In this document: in pieces, positions 8,807-17,952 of the stretch | Numbering within the stretch: the stretch's first letter is position 1 | Layout: the number at the start of each line of letters is the position of its first letter | Assembly (NCBI GenBank): GCA_947498125.1 | Contig: CANMJH010000001.1 | Coordinates: 744,001 to 808,000, forward strand | From: an uncultured Nioella sp. | GTDB lineage: Bacteria > Pseudomonadota > Alphaproteobacteria > Rhodobacterales > Rhodobacteraceae | Length of the DNA: 64,000 nucleotides | Direction of reading: 5' to 3' | The notes under the pieces: model-generated | Database searches by the model: none | Seen by the model: only the letters and a program-made list of their open reading frames with translations | What the model was told of the DNA's origin: nothing | Program-made: the position numbers and the translations under genes

Positions 8807-11800
8807 CTATTGGGCCTGAGGCGGCGGACGGCGAAAGATTTCCCGGAAAATTCCAGGGGTGAGAACCGATAAGGGATTTACGCTAACCGAACTGTTTCCC
8901 GGTGTCCCGGCAATCCGATAGGTGAAACCAAAAAGCCCCTCGCGGCGCGGCGAGAACAGCCCGCCAATAAGCCCGTTGACCACATAGAGCGGTGAGACAA
9001 CACCCTCAAAATCAAAATATTCTGTGCCCGTATCAACGATACCTTGCAAGGACAGCCCCATAGACGGGCCAACGGCGGTTGCCTCTTGGATTGTGACGCG
9101 GCCAGGCGTGAGCTGAAACCGGGCCTCAACATCGCCAAGGGCAATGCCTTCACCTGTGGCCATTTGCTCAAGTAACCCAACAACCGAGATGGCATTTAAC
9201 AGCTCGGCAATTGCAGGCGCATCGCGCAAGCGCGGGTTCGTGACCTCAAGATACCCATTAAATCTCCCGTCGCCGGGTTGCGGGCGCAGAAGCAGATTTA
9301 GAGTGCCGCCATAAGCATCAGCAAAAATCCCTGCTGCCGCCAAAACCCGTCCGCCATCACCGGCCCGCATTTGAATTAGCGGGCCATCATCTTGCATTTC
9401 AATGGTGCCAGAAACGGAAGTTTCGCCGCCAATAAGGCCACGGTATTCGCCCATCATTGGGCGTCCGGCCAGTTCGGCTGACAGGTCAGATAGAAAGATG
9501 CCATCTGTGACAATCAAGCGATCCAGCCGAATATCCAGCGGAATGGGCGCACCACTTGTCTGGCCGTCGCCATTTCCACTTGGAAGTCCCCGCAAATCAG
9601 CCATACCGCCGGTAATTTGGACACCGGGCGCTACCCCTTGACCGCGCGAAATAAGACGCCCTTGCGCGTTGAGCCACGAACCGACGCGAAGCGTGTCAAA
9701 GCTTAGTTCTTCAAATTGGCCACCTGATGTTGCAACCGCGCCGTCAAGCTCGAGGCCCGACCCAGAAATCTCTAGCCGCTCGACATTGGGGGACGGGCCA
9801 AGTGTCATCTCGGTTATTAGATTGCCCGTACTGCCTTGCGCCATCGACCAACCAATCGCCGGAACAAAAAGGCCCAGCCCCTGCAAATCAGATTGAAGAG
9901 AAAGCCGGGGCACAGCGCCGCCTTCAAGCGCCAAATCAAAAGATGCCTCTGCCGCGCCAGTCACCATTCCATTTGGCAATGTCACGCCAAAAGTCGTCAG
10001 GCCATCCGGCGTCAAATCCAGCGTGCCGGTGACAGCGCTGGACGTGCCTGATCCGGGGCCAAGCGCGCGAGACCAAGTGGCTGTTGCATCCACGCCATCC
10101 AGCTCGGCGCGCCCGCCAATTGAAAGACGGTCGGGATTTGCATTGATCGCCAGTTGGCCCGCAGTCAACACGCGCCCCGGAACCAATTCATCCGACCGGA
10201 TGTTGCGCAAGAGGCCGCTAAGGCTAAAATTCACATCGCTGGCTTGAATCTGGCGCTGCATCCGAAATTCGAGACTGGCCGTCAGGTTTGCCCGGCCATT
10301 GGCGACGGTTTCCGGGTTTTGTGGAAAGCTGTCCAGCAGCGTCAAAGGCTCGGCCGCGATGAATGTCAGCGCGCCAGGGACAGTCCCTGTAACGTTCAGG
10401 TCAATATGGGCCATGGGGTTGCGCTGACGTGTGTCGTCCAAGGTCATCACTGAACCGGACACATCCAAAAGATCGCCGTTTGGCGCAGGAATATGGCCTT
10501 GATGCAAGGCAACAACCAATTCGTTGTCAAACAGGCTGAGATACCCCTGCCCATCCTCAATCGGGTTTGTGTCGCGCAGTGCCCTCACACGCGCGTCAAC
10601 CACATCAAAGGTAACGCCGATTTGCGGCGTTGTGCCCGGCATAACGCGAATGGCGGCATGGAGGTTTTCGGCCTGTCCCTCAAGCACATTGCGATCAATC
10701 CAAGACCGGGTATTGGGCACACGGGTTTCGGGCCAAAATGCCAGAACGTTTCGTGCCTCAACTTCGGGGATTGTCGCATCAATGCTGAGGCTAAGACCTG
10801 CATCTTCTGCAGCCACACGGCCACGGGCCGTCAGGTGCAGCGCGTCGTTAAACAGAACCAATTGCCCAATATCGAGCTGCAAATGTGGTTGAAGTTGCAA
10901 ACGAAGATCCAGCGCACCGCCATCAAATCCGAGGTCGGGCGCAAAAAGTGAATTGGGATTGGCCCGAACATTGGCCAGCCGCATTTGGGCAACATAGGTA
11001 TTGTCATCCAAAACATCGGCATGCCCTTCGATCTGGCCTGAAAAACTGGGCGCTTCGAGTGCAAACCGGTCAACACGCAGCCGGTTTTGTTCAACATCGT
11101 AGTCAAAGCCAAAGGACAAACTCTCAAGCTCTTGCGATGCAAGGTCGCCACCCGCGCTGAATTGGCCCGCGCCCACTTCAAGCTGACCAATCAAATGGCC
11201 AAGGCTAAGGTCATCAAACAGTTCGGTCGACAGCTCGCCCGTTAGGGGCGCGTCGATCAAAGAAAGGAAGGTCAATGCCTCGGACGCTTGCGAGATAAGT
11301 GAGGTTTGGACATTCTCAAACCGCGCCTCAATTTCAGTGCTCGCGCTTTGCCCGTGGCGCAGACAGGAAATCTCGACATGAGCGTTTCGGGCTTCGTCAA
11401 AATAGCCACCCACGGTGAAACGCATACCATCGGCACTGGGCACCAAAGACATTGTGGCATCTGCGACCTCAAAGACATCGCCGGTCAGCGTGTTTTCAAG
11501 GTTTAGGCCGATGGACTCGCCTCGCAATTCTTCGAGCTCTGCAAAAAATGGGTTCGCAAACATCCGATCCAACCCGGCCATTGTTTGCGCCAGATCGCCG
11601 GCAACGGCAGTTTGTTCACCGCTGAGGGTCAGGCCCAGCCGTCCGTCCGTCCCTCGCGTCAACCGCAGCCCTGCATCGCGGATAAAAATCCGGCGTGGCT
11701 GCAAATTTCCGGTCAGCGCGGCCATGCCATCAAGATCGACCGAGACTTCGGGCAAAGACACACGCTCGGCCCCATTCATGCTGAGCGTTACGTCTTGCAA

Positions 11801-12103
11801 AATAATCTGTGGGCGGCGCCCAGTTGCGGACCGGCCCAACCCGATTTGCCCGATCGCCACTTCTGCGCCCGGCATCTGAGCGCCCGCACGTGTCGAAATC
11901 CGGTCGCGGGCCCAATCGGGAAATGGGACAACCCGATCCTCTGGCCAAAAAACAATCGCCAAGCCCAATACTAGTGCCAAGACAAGAACGAGCTTGGTCA
12001 CAGCGCCCAGACAATGCAGGCAAATCTTCAGGGCCGCCGCCCAAGAGGATGGGCGCGCGGTCTGCCCTGTGTCAGGCGTCTGAGAAGGCTCGATTTCGGT
12101 CAC
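8807..12103 (-). CDS. AsmA/YhdP-like protein (DUF3971), possible inter-membrane lipid-transfer protein
   Basis: A very long protein of about 1098 residues with one membrane anchor near the N-terminus (the [16 protein letters not shown] stretch) and a long beta-rich periplasmic part. The body has alternating short strands typical of AsmA-like and DUF3971 domains, and the C-terminus carries the AsmA_2-type block [22 protein letters not shown]. YhdP, TamB and their relatives form groove-like bridges that carry phospholipids to the outer membrane; this role is inferred from the family. I chose the GTG at 12103 ([10 protein letters not shown]); a TTG at 12160 would extend it by 19 residues without support. 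It is divergent from bcp and followed by queA. Confidence 0.85.
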   Translation of the reverse strand: MTEIEPSQTPDTGQTARPSSWAAALKICLHCLGAVTKLVLVLALVLGLAIVFWPEDRVVPFPDWARDRISTRAGAQMPGAEVAIGQIGLGRSATGRRPQIILQDVTLSMNGAERVSLPEVSVDLDGMAALTGNLQPRRIFIRDAGLRLTRGTDGRLGLTLSGEQTAVAGDLAQTMAGLDRMFANPFFAELEELRGESIGLNLENTLTGDVFEVADATMSLVPSADGMRFTVGGYFDEARNAHVEISCLRHGQSASTEIEARFENVQTSLISQASEALTFLSLIDAPLTGELSTELFDDLSLGHLIGQLEVGAGQFSAGGDLASQELESLSFGFDYDVEQNRLRVDRFALEAPSFSGQIEGHADVLDDNTYVAQMRLANVRANPNSLFAPDLGFDGGALDLRLQLQPHLQLDIGQLVLFNDALHLTARGRVAAEDAGLSLSIDATIPEVEARNVLAFWPETRVPNTRSWIDRNVLEGQAENLHAAIRVMPGTTPQIGVTFDVVDARVRALRDTNPIEDGQGYLSLFDNELVVALHQGHIPAPNGDLLDVSGSVMTLDDTRQRNPMAHIDLNVTGTVPGALTFIAAEPLTLLDSFPQNPETVANGRANLTASLEFRMQRQIQASDVNFSLSGLLRNIRSDELVPGRVLTAGQLAINANPDRLSIGGRAELDGVDATATWSRALGPGSGTSSAVTGTLDLTPDGLTTFGVTLPNGMVTGAAEASFDLALEGGAVPRLSLQSDLQGLGLFVPAIGWSMAQGSTGNLITEMTLGPSPNVERLEISGSGLELDGAVATSGGQFEELSFDTLRVGSWLNAQGRLISRGQGVAPGVQITGGMADLRGLPSGNGDGQTSGAPIPLDIRLDRLIVTDGIFLSDLSAELAGRPMMGEYRGLIGGETSVSGTIEMQDDGPLIQMRAGDGGRVLAAAGIFADAYGGTLNLLLRPQPGDGRFNGYLEVTNPRLRDAPAIAELLNAISVVGLLEQMATGEGIALGDVEARFQLTPGRVTIQEATAVGPSMGLSLQGIVDTGTEYFDFEGVVSPLYVVNGLIGGLFSPRREGLFGFTYRIAGTPGNSSVSVNPLSVLTPGIFREIFRRPPPQAQ

Positions 12104-12211
12104 GTTTCTTTGCCGTAATTCAAGGGGGTTTATTCTTGCGGGAATTGCCCTAGCTTGCAAACCCGATTAGGCAGCTTTCTGCCGAAAGACCAGTGAAGGA
12201 TATTCCCGACA

Positions 12212-12673
12212 ATGATTAAAGAAGGCGATACCGCCCCGGATTTCACCTTGCCGCGCGATGGCGGCAGCGAAGTTTCACTGTCTGATCTCAGCCCTGCGCC
12301 GGTCGTGCTCTATTTCTATCCGCGCGATGACACGTCGGGCTGCACAACCGAGGCCAAGGATTTCACGGCGTTATTGGATCAGTTCAAAGCGGCAGGTGCC
12401 CAAGTGATTGGGGTGTCGAAAGATACCGTCGCCAAGCATGACAAATTCATCTCAAAACATGATTTGGGCGTCACGTTGGTATCAGATGCTGAGGGCGACC
12501 TTTGCGAACGCTACGGCGTTTGGGCCGAAAAGAAAATGTATGGCAAAACCTTCATGGGCATTGTGCGGGCGACCTTCTTGATTGACGCGAACGGTAAAAT
12601 TGCGCGGGTCTGGCCGAAGGTCAAAGTAGCCGGTCACGCTGAAGAGGTTCTGGCAGCGGTGCAAGCATTGTGA
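12212..12673 (+). CDS. bcp: Thioredoxin-dependent peroxiredoxin, Bcp/PrxQ type
   Basis: A 153-residue peroxiredoxin that reduces hydroperoxides. The peroxidatic cysteine is C44 in YPRDDTSGCTTEAKDF. The usual PrxQ resolving cysteine five residues later is replaced (A48-K49 region); the only other cysteine is C98 in GDLCERYGVW. The enzyme may therefore be 1-Cys or use C98 for the disulfide. It is divergent from the AsmA-like gene, and its stop overlaps the GTG start of the next gene (GTGA), which implies co-translation. Confidence 0.93.
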   Translation: MIKEGDTAPDFTLPRDGGSEVSLSDLSPAPVVLYFYPRDDTSGCTTEAKDFTALLDQFKAAGAQVIGVSKDTVAKHDKFISKHDLGVTLVSDAEGDLCERYGVWAEKKMYGKTFMGIVRATFLIDANGKIARVWPKVKVAGHAEEVLAAVQAL

Positions 12674-13509
12674 GCGCGGCGTTGACCCTTGCCGACATGG
12701 CGACCGAGGTTCTGTGCACAACGGATGCACATGAAAAAACTGCGCTTAGCCGGCGCTATGCTGCGCTTTGGTTTGCCTCAAGGAAGGGCGAAGCACCAAA
12801 GATCGAAACCGGCACGGCCAATCCGCCCCTGCAACCGGGACGTCCTGACAAGCCTGAACTTCTCAATCCCCGCGATGTTCCGCGCCGCCGGCCCGGCAGC
12901 CCCGAGGGGCGCAAAGCCCTACTGCATGCGGTCGGCCATATCGAGCTGAATGCCGTAGATCTGCATTGGGACATCATCGCCCGGTTTGGGCATGTGCCCT
13001 TTCCCATCGGGTTCTATGATGACTGGGTCAAATCCGCTGATGAGGAATCCAACCATTTCCAGCTGATCCAAGGCTGCTTGGAAGAGATGGGCAGTTTCTA
13101 TGGCGATCTGCCTGCCCATGCCGGAATGTGGCGCGCGGCCGAGGATACGGCCGATGACATCATGGGACGCCTTGCTGTTGTTCCTATGGTGCTTGAGGCC
13201 CGCGGGTTGGACGTCACCCCAGGCATGATCGATGTCTTTAAGAAAGCCGGGGATCCCGCCGCGAAAAAGGCCGTTGCCGCGCTGGAAGTGATTTATGCAG
13301 AAGAAGTGCATCATGTCGCCTATGGCTCGAAATGGTTCCACTTTCTTTGCGGTCGCGAAAACATCGATCCCAAAACCGCCTTTCACGAGCTGGTGCAGCG
13401 CTATTTTCATGGCCCGCTTAAGCCGCCCTTTAACGAAGAAAAGCGCGCCGAGGCCGGATTGCCACCCGACTTTTATTGGCCTCTGTCTGAAAGCGGCGCG
13501 GTCAGTTGA
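12670..13509 (+). CDS. DUF455 ferritin-like protein
   Basis: A 279-residue protein of the DUF455 family, which has a ferritin-like four-helix fold. Candidate metal ligands are the glutamates and histidines in AVGHIELNAVDLHWD, DEESNHFQL, VLEARGLDV and AEEVHHVAYG. The first third (to about residue 75) is proline-rich and looks extended. The start is GTG, overlapping the bcp stop by 4 bases; the link to a peroxidase fits a metal- or oxidation-related role, but no reaction is established. Confidence 0.9.
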   Translation: MSAALTLADMATEVLCTTDAHEKTALSRRYAALWFASRKGEAPKIETGTANPPLQPGRPDKPELLNPRDVPRRRPGSPEGRKALLHAVGHIELNAVDLHWDIIARFGHVPFPIGFYDDWVKSADEESNHFQLIQGCLEEMGSFYGDLPAHAGMWRAAEDTADDIMGRLAVVPMVLEARGLDVTPGMIDVFKKAGDPAAKKAVAALEVIYAEEVHHVAYGSKWFHFLCGRENIDPKTAFHELVQRYFHGPLKPPFNEEKRAEAGLPPDFYWPLSESGAVS

Positions 13510-13692
13510 CCCGAGGAAGGCCCGGATTTTGCGCGGAAACTTGCCAAAACTCGGCGATTTCCGGGTTTTATCCACAATCACACCGAAAAGGGTTTGAGCG
13601 TCGCCGCGCTTTCACATAATCCATTTGTTAACCGATATGAACTGTGGGGACAGGGACAGATCGGGAGCGAAAAGGGATAAGGGCACAGAGAC

Positions 13693-15015
13693 GTGAAGAC
13701 ACGCCTGAGCAGCCGCATAAAAGCGGCCTTGGAACACCATTTGCCGGAGCAGCGGCTTTTTCTGAAATCTGATCAGGGCACGCGATATGTGCGTCTGAAG
13801 CCTGGAACACAGGCCATTATGCTGATCGGCTCATCTCTTTTTGTGGGCTGGACGGTGATTGTGACGGCGATTTTTTTGATCGACTCGATCAGTTCCGGCG
13901 GATCGCGCGAGCAAGCGGAACGAGCGCAGGACGCCTATCAGGAACGCCTTAATCTTATATCACATGAACGCGACGCCCGCGCCGCTGAAGCGCAAGCCAG
14001 CCAGACCCGATTCTCGGTGGCGATGGCTGAGGTGTCGGCGATGCAGTCGCGCCTTTTGGCGTCCGAAGAACGCCGCCGCGAATTGGAAACAGCCGTTGAG
14101 GTGATCCAGACCACGCTGCGCCGCACCATGCAAGAACGCGACGAAGCGCGCGATGAAACCGCACAGCTACTGGCCGAGATCGAAGCCGAAACCGGATCAA
14201 TCACTACAACCGCTGCACGCCTGAGCGAGCTTGAACAAACCGTCGAATATATGGCCATGGCGCTTGGGCGCGCCGCAGGCCAGCGCGATGATGCGGTGAT
14301 TGTCGCCGATGCCGCGGAAGAGACCATTCACGAGATGCAGTTCACCGCGGCCCTCGCTGAAGAACGCAATGAGCGGATTTTTGCACAGATCGAAGATGCC
14401 GTGGAAATGTCCATGGGTCCTTTGGATCGTATGTTCGCAACCGCCGGCCTTTCGACCGAGGATCTGGTGACTCAGATGCGGTCCGGCTATGATGGCCAAG
14501 GCGGCCCACTGGCCCCCATTGTGATGTCTACTCGCGGCGAAACACCCGACGAGGTTTCCCTGCGTGCCAATGAAGTTTTGGGCCATTTGGATGAGTTAAA
14601 TGCCCATAGAATTGCCGCAGAAAGCCTGCCGTTTGCATTTCCTATCCGGGACCCCGTCCGTTTTTCGTCTCCTTATGGGATGCGGAATGGTCGCCCTCAT
14701 AATGGCGTCGACTATGCCGGTCCTACCGGAACCCCGCTTTATTCCAGCGCCGATGGCGTGGTTTCATTTGCAGGGCGACAATCAGGCTATGGCAACCTAA
14801 TCACCATTCGCCATGCGCTTGGATATGAAACACGATATGCCCATCTTTCGCGCATTCGCGTCACAGAAGGCCAAAGGGTCTCGCGTGGGGAAAGAATCGG
14901 TGATATGGGAAATACCGGACGCTCGACGGGCCCGCATTTGCACTATGAAATCCGTCGTAATGGTACACCACTAAACCCGATGACCTTCATCACGGCAGGT
15001 AGAGATGTTTTCTAA
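13693..15015 (+). CDS. M23 family metallopeptidase with coiled coil
   Basis: A 440-residue membrane-anchored murein peptidase (LytM type). A membrane segment is at about 40-64, a long coiled coil at about 72-235, and the M23 domain at about 320-432. Zinc ligands are visible as H336 and D340 (PHNGVDYAG) and H417 in HLHYEI, with catalytic H384 in RYAHLSR; the set is complete, so the domain should be active on cell-wall cross-links. The start is GTG at 13693. It overlaps the bactofilin gene by 11 bases, a widespread pairing in which the bactofilin polymer positions the enzyme for cell shape. Confidence 0.93.
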   Translation: MKTRLSSRIKAALEHHLPEQRLFLKSDQGTRYVRLKPGTQAIMLIGSSLFVGWTVIVTAIFLIDSISSGGSREQAERAQDAYQERLNLISHERDARAAEAQASQTRFSVAMAEVSAMQSRLLASEERRRELETAVEVIQTTLRRTMQERDEARDETAQLLAEIEAETGSITTTAARLSELEQTVEYMAMALGRAAGQRDDAVIVADAAEETIHEMQFTAALAEERNERIFAQIEDAVEMSMGPLDRMFATAGLSTEDLVTQMRSGYDGQGGPLAPIVMSTRGETPDEVSLRANEVLGHLDELNAHRIAAESLPFAFPIRDPVRFSSPYGMRNGRPHNGVDYAGPTGTPLYSSADGVVSFAGRQSGYGNLITIRHALGYETRYAHLSRIRVTEGQRVSRGERIGDMGNTGRSTGPHLHYEIRRNGTPLNPMTFITAGRDVF

Positions 15016-15532
15016 ATCAAAAATCAACGAGCCCGGCGCGAAAGCCGCAGGCGAAGAAGAGGGCAAATCCTCCGGTGCCGCCGAGACTAACACAAAAGCA
15101 GGAGATCGCCCCGCTATGCCGCTGACAAGCAGCACCCCCAAACCCAAAGCCCCCGCCTCGACGCTAAGTTCGGATCTTACGATCACGGGCAACTTGCGGA
15201 CCACTGGTGATATCCAGGTCGAAGGCCAGGTGCAGGGTGATATCCGCGCACATCTTTTGACAGTTGGCGAAAGCGCCACCATCGAAGGTGAAATCGTTGC
15301 AGATGATATCGTGGTCACCGGCCGCGTTATCGGCAAGGTTCGCGGGCTGAAAGTTCGCCTGACCTCGACTGCAAAAGTCGAAGGCGACATCATCCACAAA
15401 ACCATCGCTATCGAAAGCGGCGCACATTTCGAAGGATCTGTGCAACGCCAAGAAGACCCACTTTCGTCTAGCAGCGCCCCGCGCAAAGCCGCGCCAGCGC
15501 CGCGCCCTGCGGCAAAACCAGACGCCGGGTAA
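15005..15532 (+). CDS. Bactofilin (polymer-forming cytoskeletal protein)
   Basis: A 175-residue bactofilin. The middle (about 54-150) is the DUF583 right-handed beta helix, seen in SDLTITGNLRTTGDIQVEGQ and repeated short strands with G/V/I periodicity. Both ends are low-complexity, rich in A, P, K and S, as usual for disordered tails. Bactofilins polymerise without nucleotide and scaffold cell-wall enzymes; the upstream overlapping M23 peptidase is the probable partner. A terminator follows. Confidence 0.93.
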   Translation: MFSKSKINEPGAKAAGEEEGKSSGAAETNTKAGDRPAMPLTSSTPKPKAPASTLSSDLTITGNLRTTGDIQVEGQVQGDIRAHLLTVGESATIEGEIVADDIVVTGRVIGKVRGLKVRLTSTAKVEGDIIHKTIAIESGAHFEGSVQRQEDPLSSSSAPRKAAPAPRPAAKPDAG

Positions 15533-15554
15533 ATAGCGACCCAAAAGTTTTAGG

Positions 15555-15592
15555 AAAGGCCCTGCCCGTTACGCGGCGGGGCCTTTTTCTTT
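15555..15592. terminator. Intrinsic terminator after the bactofilin gene
   Basis: AAAGGCCCTGCC and GGCGGGGCCTTT form a stem around an 8-base loop, followed by TTTCTTTTT on the + strand. The right half overlaps the last codons of the convergent LysR gene. Confidence 0.8.
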
Positions 15593-16465
15593 TTGGGACA
15601 GACTATCGACTAAAAGCCGGATCAATCCTGTCTTGGGGGCACTTGGGGGCCATTCGGCCATCACGTATAGCGGGTCTACTTCCCATTCTGGCAAAAGATT
15701 GACCATCCGCCCGGATGCCAGATCCGCCGTCGCAAGGTATTCGGGCATGATCGTCAAGCCCAATCCGGCGCGTGACAGGCGGTAAAGTGATTGGGCGTCG
15801 TTGCTGGACAGGTGAATGGCCCGGCGTTGGATGGCAGCCTCATCGCCCTTTTTGCGGAAGCGCATTGGCAGGTTTCGGACCGGATCAAGCTCTAGCCATT
15901 GCAGGTCCCGTAGGTCGTCAAGCGTGTCCACAGGGCCAATACGATCAAGATAAGCGGGCGCAGCCAGCAAGAGGCGTCGTACATTAAAGAGCCGCCGCGT
16001 AGCGCCCGAGCGTTTCGGAGTAATCGCCATGCGGATGGCAACATCAAACCCGCTGGAGATTATCTCTTTTCGTTCATCCGAGAAATCCAGAGAAAGACGG
16101 ATACGGGGAAATTTTTCTGAAAACGCGGCAATCATCTCCATAATCGGTGCGTTGGATAAGACCGAAGGAAGCGTGACTTTCAGCTCACCACTTGGATCGG
16201 CTGAGGTTGCGCTAAGCGATTGAAGTTCATCCTCAACCGCGGCGATCATCTTGTGACTCGCCGCCAGAAGCCGCTCCCCCTCACGCGTAAGGGCCAGTTT
16301 TCGCGTCGACCGGTAAAGCAACGCAACACCAAGGCTTTCCTCAAGCTGCGAGATATGGTGGCTCACCACTGATGGTGAAAGCCGCAGCTCGGACGCCGCA
16401 CCCCGAAATGACCCGTGATCCACGGTTTTTGCGAAGATCGCCATTTGGCGCAATTTGTCGATCAT
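15569..16465 (-). CDS. LysR-family transcriptional regulator
   Basis: A 298-residue LysR regulator. The N-terminal winged helix spans residues 1-62 (FAKTVDHGSFRGAASELRLSP and the recognition helix SVVSHHISQLEESLG); the rest is the periplasmic-binding-protein-like effector domain. It is divergent from a secreted SnoaL-like gene with 122 bases between the starts, so this gene is the natural target. The effector is unknown. The C-terminus overlaps the terminator hairpin of the bactofilin gene. Confidence 0.93.
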   Translation of the reverse strand: MIDKLRQMAIFAKTVDHGSFRGAASELRLSPSVVSHHISQLEESLGVALLYRSTRKLALTREGERLLAASHKMIAAVEDELQSLSATSADPSGELKVTLPSVLSNAPIMEMIAAFSEKFPRIRLSLDFSDERKEIISSGFDVAIRMAITPKRSGATRRLFNVRRLLLAAPAYLDRIGPVDTLDDLRDLQWLELDPVRNLPMRFRKKGDEAAIQRRAIHLSSNDAQSLYRLSRAGLGLTIMPEYLATADLASGRMVNLLPEWEVDPLYVMAEWPPSAPKTGLIRLLVDSLSQKEKGPAA

Positions 16466-16587
16466 TGATTAAGATTTCCGAACAAAGCAATCTAATTCAC
16501 CTATCTTATGAGTGAGTGGCGTTTTGTCTATCTCTAATCCAAGCGCAGTGATTGCGTGGATCTATGACATTTTCAGGAGAACGCCCC

Positions 16588-17067
16588 ATGTCCCCCCTCA
16601 AAATCCTTGGCCTATCGGCCTCCATCGCTGTCGCTGGCTTTGCCTCTGGCGCAGCCGCAGATGAGCTTGCAACAGTTCAGATCTTCTACGACTTCCTGAG
16701 CAACCCCGGATCGGAAAGCCACGCCGAAGCCTTCCTTGAAACACTGTCGCCAGAATGGCAGAGCATTGGCGATTACAGCGGCACCAACAAATCAGCGCAA
16801 GAGCTGGTCGGTCAGTTGGGGTTCTTCGATCAATTGATCCCGGATCTGGATTGGTCGGTTGAGGCGATGCATCTCGCGGGCGATGTCGTCACGGTGCGCA
16901 GCCGCGCCACAGGAACCCCAGTTGGCCCGCTTTTCGGTGTGGACGGCCAGGGGCGCAGCTTTGAAATTCTGACCATCGACATTCACGAATTAGAGGATGG
17001 TCTCATTGTCCGAACCTATCACGTGGAAGATTGGGCCGGCGCATTGCAGCAGCTTTCTGGCAGCTAA
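16588..17067 (+). CDS. Secreted SnoaL/NTF2-like protein
   Basis: A 159-residue protein with a signal peptide (MSPLKILGLSASIAVAGF, probable cleavage after GAAA near residue 24) and a SnoaL-like fold: QIFYDFLSNPGSESHAEAF, then LDWSVEAMHLAGDVVTVRSRATGTP and a C-terminal IVRTYHVEDWAGAL typical of the ester-cyclase group. The ATG at 16588 has AGGAG at the right distance, so upstream in-frame codons are left out. Its divergent LysR neighbour probably controls it. The ligand is unknown. Confidence 0.85.
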   Translation: MSPLKILGLSASIAVAGFASGAAADELATVQIFYDFLSNPGSESHAEAFLETLSPEWQSIGDYSGTNKSAQELVGQLGFFDQLIPDLDWSVEAMHLAGDVVTVRSRATGTPVGPLFGVDGQGRSFEILTIDIHELEDGLIVRTYHVEDWAGALQQLSGS

Positions 17068-17080
17068 TACGGCACCACAG

Positions 17081-17104
17081 GCGGGCATTTGGATGAATGC
17101 CCGT
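17081..17104. terminator. Hairpin between convergent genes
   Basis: GCGGGCATT and AATGCCCGT pair around a 6-base loop, between the SnoaL-like and DUF2189 stops. There is no T tract, so function as an intrinsic terminator is uncertain. Confidence 0.45.
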
Positions 17105-17893
17105 CTAATGCTCTAACGCGCGGCGATAAACGTGCCACGTGGCGTGGCCCAAGACCGGCAACACAACCAGCAGACCCAAAAGCGCGGGCAGCATCGCCAG
17201 AAATGTCAGCCCGGCAATGATCGCGCCCCAAATCAGCATCACACCGAAATTGCACCTGACCACATCAATTGAGGTCAGCATCGCAGTTACAAAATCCAGC
17301 TCTTTATCCAGCAAAATCGGCAGGGATATCACCGTCAGACAAAACAGCACAAAGGAAAAGGCCGCGCCGAAAGCCGTGCCAACCAGCAGCATCAACAACC
17401 CTTCGGGCTGAAGCAGATAGGCATAGGAACTGGTGACATTGGTCAATGCGCTTGGCCCCATGAACAGAGCAAAGAGCATATGGGCGAAAAAGCTCCAAAA
17501 CAGGAAGTAAACAATGATCACCCAAGACATTAGCGGCAATTGGCGCAAACGCTGACGCCAGATGACGCCAAGGATATCGCCGCGAGACCACGAGGTTTGA
17601 CCCGCTTCGATCCGCCGAGAAATCTCATAAAGCCCGACGGCCAGAAACGGCGCGATCAGGGGAAAGCCTACGGTGATTGGCAACGAGAGCCAAAGCTGCT
17701 CGGTCACGAAAAACAGCATGTAAAGCGCCCAGCCCCCAAGAACGTAGACGACCGCAAAAAACAAGCCAAAGCCCGGTTTCGCGCGAAAATCGCGAAAGCC
17801 AGCTGTCAGCGCATCTTTAAGATCGCCGACCGACATTTTTCGAACATCGGGTACCGGTGACGGCGTATCGGCCAATTCAGCAGTATTTGACAT
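17105..17893 (-). CDS. DUF2189 membrane protein
   Basis: A 262-residue integral membrane protein with about six hydrophobic helices (first at about 47-65). The early segment LKDALTAGFRDFRAKPGFGL and the following hydrophobic layout match DUF2189, a family of unknown function found widely in proteobacteria. The ATG at 17893 is preceded by GGGAGG, which decides it over a TTG two codons upstream. It lies between prfB and the SnoaL-like gene. Confidence 0.88.
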   Translation of the reverse strand: MSNTAELADTPSPVPDVRKMSVGDLKDALTAGFRDFRAKPGFGLFFAVVYVLGGWALYMLFFVTEQLWLSLPITVGFPLIAPFLAVGLYEISRRIEAGQTSWSRGDILGVIWRQRLRQLPLMSWVIIVYFLFWSFFAHMLFALFMGPSALTNVTSSYAYLLQPEGLLMLLVGTAFGAAFSFVLFCLTVISLPILLDKELDFVTAMLTSIDVVRCNFGVMLIWGAIIAGLTFLAMLPALLGLLVVLPVLGHATWHVYRRALEH

Positions 17894-17952
17894 GGTCAAC
17901 CTCCCTACCCTGAAGCTAGCGAAGATTGCCTATAGCATGCAAGGGGTTTGCC

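Noticed and set aside
13610-13650. CtrA site before the M23 peptidase
   Set aside because: Only one half-site (GTTAACCGAT) is present; the second half at N7 spacing is TAAT, too poor a match.
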